Source: Watersipora subatra (lineage: Eukaryota > Bryozoa > Gymnolaemata > Cheilostomatida > Watersiporidae). From it: a DNA stretch of 64,000 nt. The position numbers and the translations under genes were made by a program. Below the pieces are notes generated by a model. It was not told the DNA's origin, searched no databases, and was given only the letters and a program-made list of their open reading frames with translations. Positions 1 through 12,800 of this stretch are shown here, one piece after another; within the stretch, counting starts at the first letter, position 1; each line of letters begins with the position of its first letter. Where the stretch lies: contig NC_088711.1 in the NCBI RefSeq assembly GCF_963576615.1, forward strand, positions 18,198,182 through 18,262,181, written 5' to 3'.

Positions 1-559
1 TAAATAGTCTCCAAACCCTTGAGTATAATTGAATGTGTATCAGATATTAATCGCTGGTTGACTCTATTACCTATTCTGTCCTTCTCTAAAATTGGGGCTT
101 CCTTAGATCATAAAAACAGCAATTGCCAATCAATACGGCGGATACTGCTGACTCAGGTGACCCGGCTGATTCAGCAGATATTAGGAAGTCCAAAATATGA
201 GTCATATCATTTACTAAACATTAATTAACAAATAAGAAGCCCAATTAAAACCCAAAAGATATGACTAACTAAACTTTAGACTGTAGTTATAAAGACCTAA
301 GCAAACCAAAGAGACTGTTAGATATATAAATATATAAAAAGTAATTGATACTATTGTACTGTAATAAAGGCACCAATGGGTGTGTTAGTACTGATGGTGT
401 TCCTATTACTAGAGTCTTTCATAGTGTGAGTTGTCTTTTTTGTTCAGATGCAGAATTTCAGGTTCAGGTAATTCCGGCCTCCAAAAATTGCTCACCAGTA
501 AACAGGTTTTGGAGCACACTGCAGCACATGCCAAATTGCTAATATGCTAATCATTCGCT

Positions 560-790
560 ATACCATTAATATCACACACCTAGTTATTACTGTCAAACAC
601 AATGTTAGTAGTGCTACACCATTCTACCAATGCCGTGCTACGAGTGTCACATGCCATGTCATTAGTGTCACATATCATTTCACTACTGTCATGGACTATA
701 CCGCTACTGTCACACATTATGTCACAACTGTCATAGAATATGTCACTGGTATCACATACCTTGTTCCTAGTGTCAGACACCCAGCCACTT
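560..790. repeat. Degenerate GTCA-rich tandem repeat
   Basis: The motif GTCA followed by CAT/TAT-rich spacers recurs about every 18-24 bp, for example TGTCACATGCCATGTCATTA. The open frames seen on both strands follow from the repeat and are not evidence of a gene. Confidence 0.5.
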
Positions 791-1879
791 AATTTATTTA
801 CTATGGTGTCAGCTCTGCAAATTACTCTCCTAGTATTACATACCATGCTTCTACAGGTACCATAAACACTTCGTATTTCACGTGTCACATATTATTGAAA
901 TGACATCACATATTATGCCCTTAATTTCAAGCATGTTATTCTATAATACATTGCTAATGCTGTGGTTGGCCACAAACACAAAACTCAAAAACAAATGCTA
1001 AAAATGTCACAAACTCTATCTCAGCTAAATGTTTAAGAAACTGTGAAACAATTATTTAGAACAAACACCTTCAGCATTCACCTATAATGAAAACTGCACT
1101 TGAAAATTCAAATACCATTTATTATACAAGGTATATATATTACCAAGATATATATACAAGGTATATATATATTATACAATTACAATATTATACATATTAT
1201 ACCTAATTGCCTATTTAGATTTGGTAACCAATTCAAATATTCAAGTACCTATTTGATAGGGCTCCTTGTACATCTCCAAATTGGCTTGATGATAGTCATT
1301 AATTTAAAACTGGAAGGCAGGAAAGATTGACATGCTTAGTCGCTTACACAGATGGGAGTATCAGCAATCTTGTTTAATTTTTTTGTTTTAGGATCTTAAG
1401 ACATAAAACTAAATGGTTAGATTTGACGATGAGATCATGAACACATATTCAAAGCAACCAGAAATAAAGACTTTAAGATGCTTTTTAAAATTATAATGAT
1501 TTGGCTAAGAGTGTTTATCACAAATTTTATTTTGAAATTTTTTTTAAAACTCACGCTATTTATGAGGTTTATCAATTATGATGATTTTTATTGGCCGCAC
1601 AAACACATGTAGGGCACTGATTTTCATCTGTTTAGTCTCAACACTACATATAGTTGTCCCATACAGACTAGTAAACCTGTTCAGCACAAATGTAATTGCA
1701 TTTCAAATTCTAATATTCATTGAGTATGGCATGTCAATATTACTAAGGATAGTGAATTTTACATTTGCTAGAAAGTTTCTTCCTGTTGTTTAGGTACAGC
1801 ATGTGCCGTCATGTTCTACATATTCCCTCTTTAGCAATTTATGCATATGAAACTGTAGCGACTTTCCATTCTCTGTGTC

Positions 1880-2030
1880 TCATACCTCTCTCTGTTATTG
1901 ACCTTTCTCTTCCTGTCTCCCACTGTCCTCTCCATAAGCGCTCCCCCTTCTCTCTATGTCCTCTTCTCTCTACGCCCTCTTCTCTCTACGTCCTCTTCTC
2001 TCTACGTTCTCTCTCATCCTAATTTCACTG
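1880..2030. repeat. CT-rich low-complexity tract
   Basis: Units such as CTCTTCTCTCTACG repeat several times in a pyrimidine-rich stretch. No coding signal. Confidence 0.6.
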
Positions 2031-3555
2031 CCCCTCTTTCTTATTCTCTCTTGCTCTCCTGGTTTTTATTTATTTGAATAGCTGATCATATTGCATGTTA
2101 TCTTGCCGTGCCCAACTTGGTGAGTATTTCTATTTTTAGTACAAGCATTACCTCACAGACTAGCAACCAGCATATCATCCATATTTTCCAAAAAACACTG
2201 ATATGAAAAAGGTCTTTTTGCAGCTACAAGATATGCGCAGACAGTACCAAAAAAGATGATTAAATTAGAGATGGTTATTAGTGTTTGTCTAGCAGCGCTG
2301 AAATCTAATATATGCAACATTTTCAATCGTGATAACCACCTTAAATCTCATAGCTTTGTGGGATTATGGGGTCTATCTATAGACAGCAACTTTATTCAGT
2401 GGTAGAGCATGCAGATAGCCTGAGTTCCGCATCGCCATTTTAATAGAGCCAACTATTTTAGCTTTAAAACTTGTCTTTTAGGAATAACAGATAGCTCTTC
2501 TATAATCTACTAGAAAAAATAACTTAAATTGAAGTCTAGTATCTGGTGTAGCAAAGGTAAAAAAGAAAAATAAGGGAACATGTGAACAGAAAAGTAGGAG
2601 ATATAATTAGGAGTAAGAATGTGAGTCATAAAACAGAAATACTTATGTAATTAGAGCCATGGCCAACTTAATATTCTGATAGATAACGAACATACACCTA
2701 CCGCTATCAAAAGTATTCACCGAATAGAAGTAAGTTTTACTTCACAAATATGAAAACTTACTCACGATCTAGAAGAAATGTGTACGATTACTCGAACGCA
2801 GCCGAGCGCTTCAACGATGCAGCGCATAGTCATTAAAAACCTTTCTTCTGACAGTCTTTGGCGTTTCAGGGGCTTATTAACTTACTAGCTCTGCGAATCA
2901 ATAATTGTGCAAAGCAGTAGGGAAGTGCAGCTGGGACTGTATGAAAGGCACTTATCATGTTCCATTATCTCTTAGCATAATGGCACGTCGGATGAACTAA
3001 AAATATGTCTTTGTTACATTTGATCATTTAATACACGTGAGTATAGACAGAGCAAATACAGAAATAAGTAAATAATTTTCTGGGTTACATTTAAATTATA
3101 TGCGAACTAGCTGACAGAATTAAAACCTTTTTGTTGATGTGCAGATTATCATATCTGCTTTCACTAAGCATGTCATAATAACATAAAAATATCCAATAAC
3201 TTTATATAGCTTAGCAGTGGCTTTACTATAAAAATGAAATATCCTGTATCGCGCGAGCTGTTTCTGGATTAAGCGTACATTTTGTGTTTGGTGGTATTTT
3301 ATATCTTTCAGTAGCTGCCATAACTTATCCTAGTTGGTTCACCCACATGATACAAAACAATAACTATTGCATCTTAAATAATTACCACATAAATTTTTTT
3401 GGTTTGCCAGTATCAACTTTTCACTTATTAAAAAAGCTTAAACTGTATTGGCGTTTCCATGAATGAAAAGTTGATAATTGGCGTGTTCAGTGTTTTACGG
3501 CTTTCAGCATGAAAAAAGGAAGGCGCTCTCTATAATAAACATGTCATTTAACATT

Positions 3556-3725
3556 CACAATGCAAGCATATAGCCAACAAACTTTTTTATCATACATTTT
3601 AGTGCAAACTGGTGATTCCTTGCCCTACTTCCCAATGCACGCATAATTATAGCCAACAATGTTTTTTATCATACATTTATGCATTTTTGGTGCAGAGTGA
3701 TGACTCACTGTCCTACAACTTCATC
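3556..3725. repeat. Diverged tandem duplication, period about 90 bp
   Basis: Two adjacent copies share a core of ATAGCCAACAA, TTTTTTATCATACATTT and a following GTGCA...GTGAT...CCTAC...TTC pattern (first copy from about 3560, second from about 3643). The copies have diverged, so the duplication is not recent. Confidence 0.55.
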
Positions 3726-6700
3726 GTTTTTTTCTGTGATATTCATAAGTCTAAGGCTTATTGTTATAAAAGGAATCGATGTGATGTATTTTTAGAATAC
3801 GGTCAGCCTATTTTTTAAAAGGCGTACATTACATAAGAGTATATATTTGTATGCTGACCAATCTTTGGCTGACATTAAAATGAAACTGTGAGTGTCAAGG
3901 ACTGTGACAGCTTTTTTAAGGTACTTTCTTTGTGCTGTTCCCCTGTTTGTTTTTATTACAACTAATTATAAATAATGTCTGACATTTGAAAAAATTATAA
4001 TTTCTCATGCATGATTGTCTGCTTTATCATAGCAGTGATAATTTTTTAATAATAGATGTTTGTAGAATTTTTGCTAGTACATTTAATCAATCAAAACAGT
4101 GTGACACCTTTTAATATTCATATTTGCAGTAGATTCTAACATAGCAACCTCTATGGCATGTAGAGTTAACTCAAGCAAAATATTACCGTCAGAAAGTGCT
4201 TTTCAATGCACAAATTTTAGAAAGAAACAACACAATGAGGCTAGATAAAAATCTAAATTTACCCGTCTACGTTGCGTATATTCACAGGACGTCATCATAT
4301 AAAAGTACATTTAATGCATAGATGATTACTTTAATGCAACCAAAGTAGTCAAACGACAATCTGATCCAAGTACACTGTACAGTACAGTACATCAATGAGT
4401 AGGCCTACACTCAAAATGCTAACATGTAATTATAATAGACAACTATGATATTCTACGAAGAGTTGTCTCCTGACGTTGTCAATAAACAAAATGAGCAGCT
4501 TACTCCTATTATTTGTATAGCTCTGTTTTGTCGTTGAGAATATGTTCGATAATCTATAGCCTAAGAGTTGATTTGCTCAGAAATCAGAGAAGTAGTTGTA
4601 CATATTTATTACGATCGTTTATTTTACGCAAGCTATTACGGTAGCTTTATGTTACATGTCTAGCGCGCCCGGTTTAAAAAATCTAAAATTGTAAATAGTT
4701 GCTGTATATTTTGCTAGTTTTCTGGCAAAAAATAACTTGTCTCATTAGTACCATTTTGTCATTATGTTACAGTTGAATTAGCTATATTAACAATTTTTCT
4801 ATTTTATTGCCCGGACAAAATCGGTAAATTACTGCATTTCTGGAAATTAAGCTGCATAATTTTACAGTGTTATATTTCAGACTGTTCAATGAGCGTTTTC
4901 ACATTTTAATTTGTTCTGGGACGATTATTAGTGAATAAACTGGTGGTAAGAGATCAACGTTGGAGTGTTCGGCATACAATTAATGAATCATTATCTGACA
5001 TACTGCATCATATCTGAAAATATTATTTATTCATTGATAAAGAATTACCACAATAAAGATTGCTGATAATAAATTGATGTGTTGACAATGATCAGCGGCA
5101 AAACTTCTTGAGGCAATCGTGTTTCAATGCTGTATATTATTCTTGCGGCTCTTTTTCTGTGCAATTCTGGTTTTAGCTGATTTTTTCACTACTTATGATG
5201 TCTGCCCGGACGGTAATACCTTGAAAACCACTAGCCAATAGTTTTGTATTGCAATGTCAATGTTACGTTTAACTTAGACAATTTATTGTGAGCCATCTCG
5301 AAATATTAAAGTTTTGACACCACATTTCTGTGATATCGTGACTTCTGATCTTTCTTCTTTCCTGATTTACTCTTGTGAGATGGCTCAGATCAGATCCTTG
5401 GTTGTCTCCATAGGATCATTTCACATTTGACTAAACAAACTCTGTTTTAGTTCTTGCTCAACAAGTTATCTTACCTGGCCTAAAATGGTACATTATGGAA
5501 ATATGTCAATCTGTGCTAATTTTTCAACAGTTGCAAGCTGGGTCTAGGAAAAATGTTCCTAGGGGTACATCGGTGATTGTATTTTCAGTAGTTTTACCTA
5601 CACATTGAGTGTCTCTGATAAAAAGGAGCCTAGATCTAAAAACATAAACCTGTAATTCTTGCTACAAATCTTCACAAGTTGAAAAGCTAAAAATAAATGT
5701 ACATCACATATATAATAAAATCTGTATTGAAGGCAATAAACATAGTGGCATTTCTAATGCCTTTTTTACAGAATATTATACAGAAAATTATGTTGTAAAG
5801 AGAATAATAAAATGTTACTACTTGCTAGACAAAAATAAATACCACAATTAAACAAATTGGTAAAGCTAAAGCGGCCAGTGAACAAATGCCCAAAATCTAG
5901 ACAGTTTAATTAAAGACACTCTCTGATAAGGTGACTACGTTTTTGATGTTTTATTGCAAAAAATGTTGTGCATTTTTTTTTCTAATTTTCATCAAAATTA
6001 ATATGACAGGCAGGACTAGACCCTGGAACTCTCTCATAGTAATCAGGGCACTGAACTACAAACATACTAACTGAATTAGTGCAGCAAATAAACCTTAGAC
6101 CTTCGCTGAGTGCACTCGAATTGAATCTGGGCTTAGTATAAAATCGCTCATAGGTGCCTAAGCAATGATTTTATTTTTAAGAAGCTGTTGGAATTAAGGA
6201 TTACAGCCTCTTTGTGTAATGCGTTTTTAGGCAAGTTATTCATATTCAACAGCTGTAATGGATGCGCTCCATTACTGTGAGACATTGCTCTTATGGCTAC
6301 ATAAACATGTCGATAGTACAATTCCTGTCATGCACAATGTGAATAGAACATGGAAAATGCTCAGAAAGTAGTACTTAGTCAAGCGAGATTGCCTAAGTAC
6401 TCTAAAGGTATCCTCAATTCTAATCAGCTTACAACCAAAAAAGAATAGTTTTCATCTCACGACCTTTGCATTTCATAAATCTTACACTATAGCATTAACA
6501 ACTGTGCGTTGTCCTGTTGACAAAAAACTTTTAGTACTTCGTAAACTTGAAAATTGCAAAAATTATTGCTGAAAATGAAAATTGTTCAAGAGAGTTATCT
6601 TTGAACTACCCACCATGAATACTATATTATGTAAAACTGATTAAAAGGCATTTTGTTCATGGTAATGTTTCACAAAGGCATGTGCCATTTCTCTGACTAT

Positions 6701-6835
6701 AAATAGTTTATATCTATAGGGTTCAGTCTCTCATATTCTCAGTAAATTCATAATTTAGACATTACAAGCAATATATGTCCAACAATTGCTACCGTAATCT
6801 TTGCTTGATATTTGTAAGGAATATTGTACCTCAGG

Positions 6836-9800
6836 ATGAGCACACAAAATTCCTGCTTGTTAGATGAAGAGATGGACTTGGTAGAGAGTTCTCCTGCAAG
6901 GTAATGTTAAAAATAGATTTGTAAATACCAAAATATGGCTGACCATGAGCATTACCTTGGGTTGGAGAGTCACTTCAACTCTAAAAGACAAACATACTAA
7001 ACTAGAAAGTTCAAATCATTGGAGGCAGATGGTCACACGATTAGTTAGTATCTTTTCATATTGCTGCTATCTGAGTACCAAACTTGGCTGGCTGATATAG
7101 TACATGTCTAGCTTCTCCGTTAGACTAGCTATCAATGGAGCTTTGCGCTGTTCTGTTGTTGATTAACCTTCTCTTTGCTGATCAGTGAGAAGAAAGTAAA
7201 ATATTTGACTGTTGAAGAGGAAGCACTCAAGCTCGCGGACTATTTGTTGAAATCACGGGCTATAAAAGGTACTGTGGATTGTATGCATGGTACATGACAA
7301 TTTGTTGAAATCACGGGCTATAAAAGGTACTGTGGATTGTATGTATGGTACATGACAATTTGTTGAAATCACGGGCTATAAAAGGTACTGTGGATTGTAT
7401 GCATGGTACATGACAATTTGTTGAAATCACGGGCTATAAAAGGTACTGTGGATTGTATGCATGGTACATGACAATTTGTTGAAATCACGGGCTATAAAAG
7501 GTACTGTGGATTGTATGCATGGTACATGATAATTTGTTTGAGTTTGCATGAGAGTGAGACTTGGAAACTGCAAGAGAAAGTGCGAAAAACTTTGTAGTTT
7601 ACAGTTTCGAATCTTGGCTTTTGGTCAGAGTTGTAAAGAACTATTTTTTAATATAAATGATACTGTTATTTTAAAGAAAAAATAACTTTGCAACACCAGA
7701 TGGCATTAAATAAAAGAAAAAAATATATTCACACCATGAATTCTAAACTTGGCTTGTTAATTGAAATGGGGTTGAATATCGCTCTCATGATTTCAGCCCT
7801 GTGCAGTTTCTACCAACTACTCATGACAAAACATCGCTAAACTCTTTTATGATCTGTGATGTACATGTATTTGGCTTAATAGACACTCTGCCAGCATATA
7901 CTATTTATGTCTTTGGATCTTGATAAATCTTTCAAAACTGTTTAATTTTAATTATTTAGTTTGTACTTTTGTTTCAATTTTGTGGTTGAAAGTTTCTTTA
8001 TTGTAACTATTTTAATGTTTCTCAGGCAGCTCCTCTGAAATTAAAGTTAAGGATAGATTTCCCTGTGATAGTGAAGGCAACTATCTGTTGCTCTCTGTCC
8101 ATCTGCTGCAGCTGAGTGTTATTAATGAGGCGTCTAATTATTTGGGTGACTCTGCTCAAGTGTAACAGCTATTTTTAGCACAAAGTGCAATAAGTTGATA
8201 ATAGCGTTTTAGGAAATGTTCTTAACCAGAAATAAGTAAAACTACCCAAATGCGTTGTTTTGAGGTTATAATATAGACAAGACAGTTCACTTTCTCTATG
8301 TATTCTCAACAGAGGGTTTGTGTTTTGTGCAGGTTGAAGGTTGCCACTTTTTCTAGAATTCTCCATTGTGTAAGGCAGACGCGATTCTGTATAACAACAA
8401 CATTATAACAGTATAACACCAGCATTATAACAGTGTAACAACAGCATTATAACAGTATAACAACAGCATTATAACAGTGTAACAGCATTATAACAGTATA
8501 ACAACAGCATTATAACAGTATAACAACATAATTTTAACAGTATAACGACAACATTATAACAGTGTAACAACAGCATTATAACAGCAAAACCGCACTATAG
8601 CAGTATAACAACAGCTTTTTAACAGTATTACAACAGCATTATAATAGTATAATAACAGCTTTATAACAGCATTAGAGACGTTTTGGCAACTCATATCAAT
8701 TCAATATTTAATCGACTTCTTCTATTGCAGGTGCAGCTGAGGATGATGCAGCCACTGATACAGATGATGATAGTGATATGTTAGTGCCAACAGCTAATCT
8801 CCTTCCTCTCACTCCTACTCCCATCTGTCGTCGCAAACACCGCCGAACGGTAGGACATTCTAAAGGTTTCTTCCTTGCTGAGGAATTTTGGGAAAAATTA
8901 TCTAAACAAGGAATCGACTGGAGGTTTATTTTAAGTCTTTTTCAAGAGTTATAAATCAGTGTAACGTGGGCATGACATGTTGTAGTTATATTTTAGCACA
9001 ATGTTCATAAGTCTGCCAAGATCGGTAGTCTTGAGTTTTTCCTAGCTCCAACGTTTCGCTTTGAACTAAACATAAATGGCTGAACAGACCTAGAAAGATA
9101 AACATTGAAAGTGATGTCCATAATAGACACTGAAAAATATATAATACCAGTTCTCACTGCATGACGCTCAATGTTTTGTATTATTTCACATCTCGAAGTA
9201 TTGCTTGGAGTTGTCTGACTTTTGACAACGGATTACAAGCACTTTTATTCAGAATTGCTATGGCATATAGTAGAACTCTTGTCTTCATTTCATGTACTCT
9301 TAAACCTTGTGAATCTAAATAATTTATAAATACAGTACATTATATGCTTCGGCCATTCTATTTAATTTTACTTGTTAATGTTTATTTTACTTGTTAAAAC
9401 CTAAAATATTTAAAGGTTTTTCTAAAACATGTGAATTTTTTACCTAGATGTCTTAAAATGTACCGAGAAAGGTTCTGCTTCTTTAAAAGAGAAGACATCA
9501 ATGCTATGCACAGGTTATAAACTACAGAAAAAACTGCCTGCTCATACAACTGCGTATAAATTTTTACAGCAGTTGTTTTCGACAAACTTCTTGCCAGAGC
9601 AAGTTTACTGGTTTATCTGTTTATTGTGTAGATGGTGACCCAGGAGTTACAGGATATGTTTGGGTTTGAGGCTACCCCACTACCTAGAACAAAGCCTAAG
9701 ACTAGACGAAGACTAAATCCAGAAGGAGCCACTCAATCAGAAGAAAGGGCATCAACCTTGCAAGTAAGTATAGTTAGTCCTCTTTTCCTGTCAACCATAT

Positions 9801-12800
9801 TTAAGGGAACTGAATAGGGAAGACAGTTCATCTATTGTTTATGTCCGTAAACATTAGTAAGTCTCTGGTCGTCAGTTGGAACATGAGGGTTTATGCTTAA
9901 TATAGGCTGAAAGGTACATATATCATGGTGTAATGCAGAAATATTGTTTTTCTAAAAGATTGATGACACAAGCATTTTTTACTTTGTCGTTCATGAATGG
10001 AAGTTTCTAGCTAGGAATCGAAACTAATTAAACAATATATATAAAATGATGTGTTTGTTTCCACATGATTTCTATGTCATATCGACTTAAAAATGACTGC
10101 CCAGAATTGTTCGGAAATTGACACTTAGCTTACTGAGTTCTTAGTAAAGGCGTTAAAATAAAGTTGTGCAAAATTTTTAAAGATTTTTAATATTATTTCC
10201 ATGTAGCAATATACATGTATATGGATTTAATCAATCTTGAATTTAAAAAAAAGATTCTCAAGCTTTTTTAAATTTAACCTTGATTTAATTAATAAAGATC
10301 ATAATCCGCTAGCCGCCATTGTGAGGTGTTACAAAACTGATTAGCAATGAATTCAAATGACAAACTTGACTGTTCTAGAGCACTCTATTGGTTTTAAAAT
10401 ATTTTGTGGAGCCTTTTTCTTATGAAAGACTATATTTATGAATTTTCCAAGTTACAAAATGTCAATCCTCAAAAATTTTGCTTCGACTTCTGAAAAATGT
10501 TTCTAGATATAAAAGATCTTTTGTATTTTGGTTTGTTTGCTTTCTATCTTGGCCCGTGTGTTTGTTTCGTATCCTTGCCTGTTTGTTTCTTTCATATCTT
10601 GGTCTGTTTGCTTCACCTTGGCCGAGGCCAAAATTAAACTAACAAATATACCGTTTGTAGTTTTTATTCGTTATTTCTCTGTTTTCCATATGTACATTTT
10701 CTATTTATTATGTAGAATAGAAATTTATACAAATATTATGTCCAAAGTTTGAAGGGGGGCTTGGAACGGATTGCGGAATTTATATGATAATTGTTTACCT
10801 ATGAAATGGCTTTCAGAACGAATTAATTTTGCTAGTAAACATTCGATTGTACTTGTAAAATAACTAACCTGTTTACTACTGCTGTGTAATTCTCAACTTT
10901 ACCATTTTTAGCAAAAAGCTAATACTCCATATTTCACAACCGTCTATGTTATAATTGTATTCCTAAATTTTACACCGATGGATTGTGGTGTTTTTTTGCC
11001 ATTGTTATTAGTTACCTTTGCCTGATAGTTGTTTATCATTATATAACTCATCGCTGAGTTATAAAATTTCAACACAATTTTAGACATCGGTGAGTCAATT
11101 TTCCACAAAGATTTTCATATTAGAAATGATCAAGTCGATGAAGCACTCGCAACTTAAAAAGATGATGCAGGAAATTTTTTGTCTAAGATGGTGTTCAAGT
11201 TTTATAGCTTGTCTTTTTATTTATGTGACTTTAGCCTCTGATGAAATGTTAATAAACTATAAAAAATTTTCCTTATCTAGAACCAGCTTGTTAACTACTT
11301 TTTTAAATGGTTAGCAAAGATGTCTGTATTATTTGAAGACTCTATAAAATAGTAGTTTGTGATAATTATACTTTTTACCTACTGGTCATGTAACCTATAA
11401 ATGACATGACTAAAATAAATTAATCCGTATGTAATACCCTAGAAGTTGCCAGTTAAGAATAGCCTACGGTTAGTGTTATCACAGGTATCCATATCTTATG
11501 GTTAAATGAATTGCTTTAGGAGTTATTTGAATGCTTACCATAATCATTGTTATTTTGAGATTTTGCACTATGACTAGATGAATGCCCGGCATTGCCTGGG
11601 TGATAAATATAAATCTTTGCACAGAAATTTTTTTTTATTTAACATATAACAACATTTACCATTCCGACGTTCAAACTTCATATTTTATATATTAAGAGAG
11701 ATAGATCTGAAGGGCTTCATGTAATACAATGTAGCTATTAATTACCGTATATGAATATTTAAAAATTGCGGAAAAATTCTTAGTTGGCTGGATTCTTCAT
11801 ATGAGGGCACTAAGCTGCTACAAACATATTCTTACCACAGCTGCACTCATACCTGCTGAGGCTGCTGGTTTGATAAGCTGCCCTCGGCAATCTCCTACAC
11901 TCTTTCTTTATCACGACTTTGTATGTAAGATGGCTGTTTATAAATATATTTTAGGTATCAGATTTTTAGTCAATTATGTTTATGTATTAGTGTTGAATAA
12001 ACCTGTTCTTTTTTAGCCAATAGGTAAGGCGTCTGCAATCACGGAACTAGGGAATGGTATTGCCAGTATTGAAAAGGTAGACGATGAAGTGAGGGGAAAT
12101 GTGACAGGTCCTAACAAGCCAGCAGCAAGTGGCGTTGCAGCCGGTAGATTGAGCACCAGGAGACAATCACAGACTACGACTCAATCTCAGCGGAAAGCCT
12201 CTGCCACTAATGTAGGTCTTGTCTTGCCATGTAGTATCATTTTGCCTGTTAGTTAAAGATGTTTTTTTCTGAGGCTTGTGCGCAAATTTTAATCACTAAC
12301 AAGCAGGTATGGTGTGTGATACCCCTTGCAAGCTCATACATGTAGGTGGTACAACGTTCTGGCAGCAAGTGTTGCTGGTTTTCTTCAGAAACCAACTAGC
12401 AGCGTTTAATATATCACAGCAAAGTTTGTGACTAATTGATATCTCTTAAAAGCAGGCTTGTGTAATGGTTAATATCTAACAAAAAACCTATGTAGTGCTT
12501 GATAGCCCATACCTCTGTCGTTCGTTGGCCTTTATGCTCGTGTGGTGTTTGGTATCTCCTAGAGACATACTCGTGTAGTGTTTGGTTTCTTCTAACAACA
12601 TGCTTGTGTAGTGTTTGGTATCTCCTAGAGACATGCTCATGTAGTGTTTGTTATCTCCTAGTGACATGCTCGTGTAGTGTTTGTTATCTCCTAGTGACAT
12701 GCTCGTGTAGTGTTTGGTATCTCCTAGCGACATGCTCGTGTAGTGTTTGGTATTTCCTAGAGACATGCTTGTGTAGTATATGGTATCCCCTAGAGACATA

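Larger units (their letters stand above)
1..6835. other. Intergenic or upstream region without a recognised gene
   Basis: I find no open frame on either strand with protein-like composition and matching splice sites. The stretch is AT-rich. It holds imperfect GTCA-rich repeats (about 560-790), a CT-rich tract (about 1880-2030), a tandem duplication (3556-3725) and faint tRNA-like matches near 2390-2440 (+) and 6000-6070 (-). The distal part may hold 5' UTR or promoter of the gene starting at 6836, but nothing marks it clearly. Confidence 0.5.
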
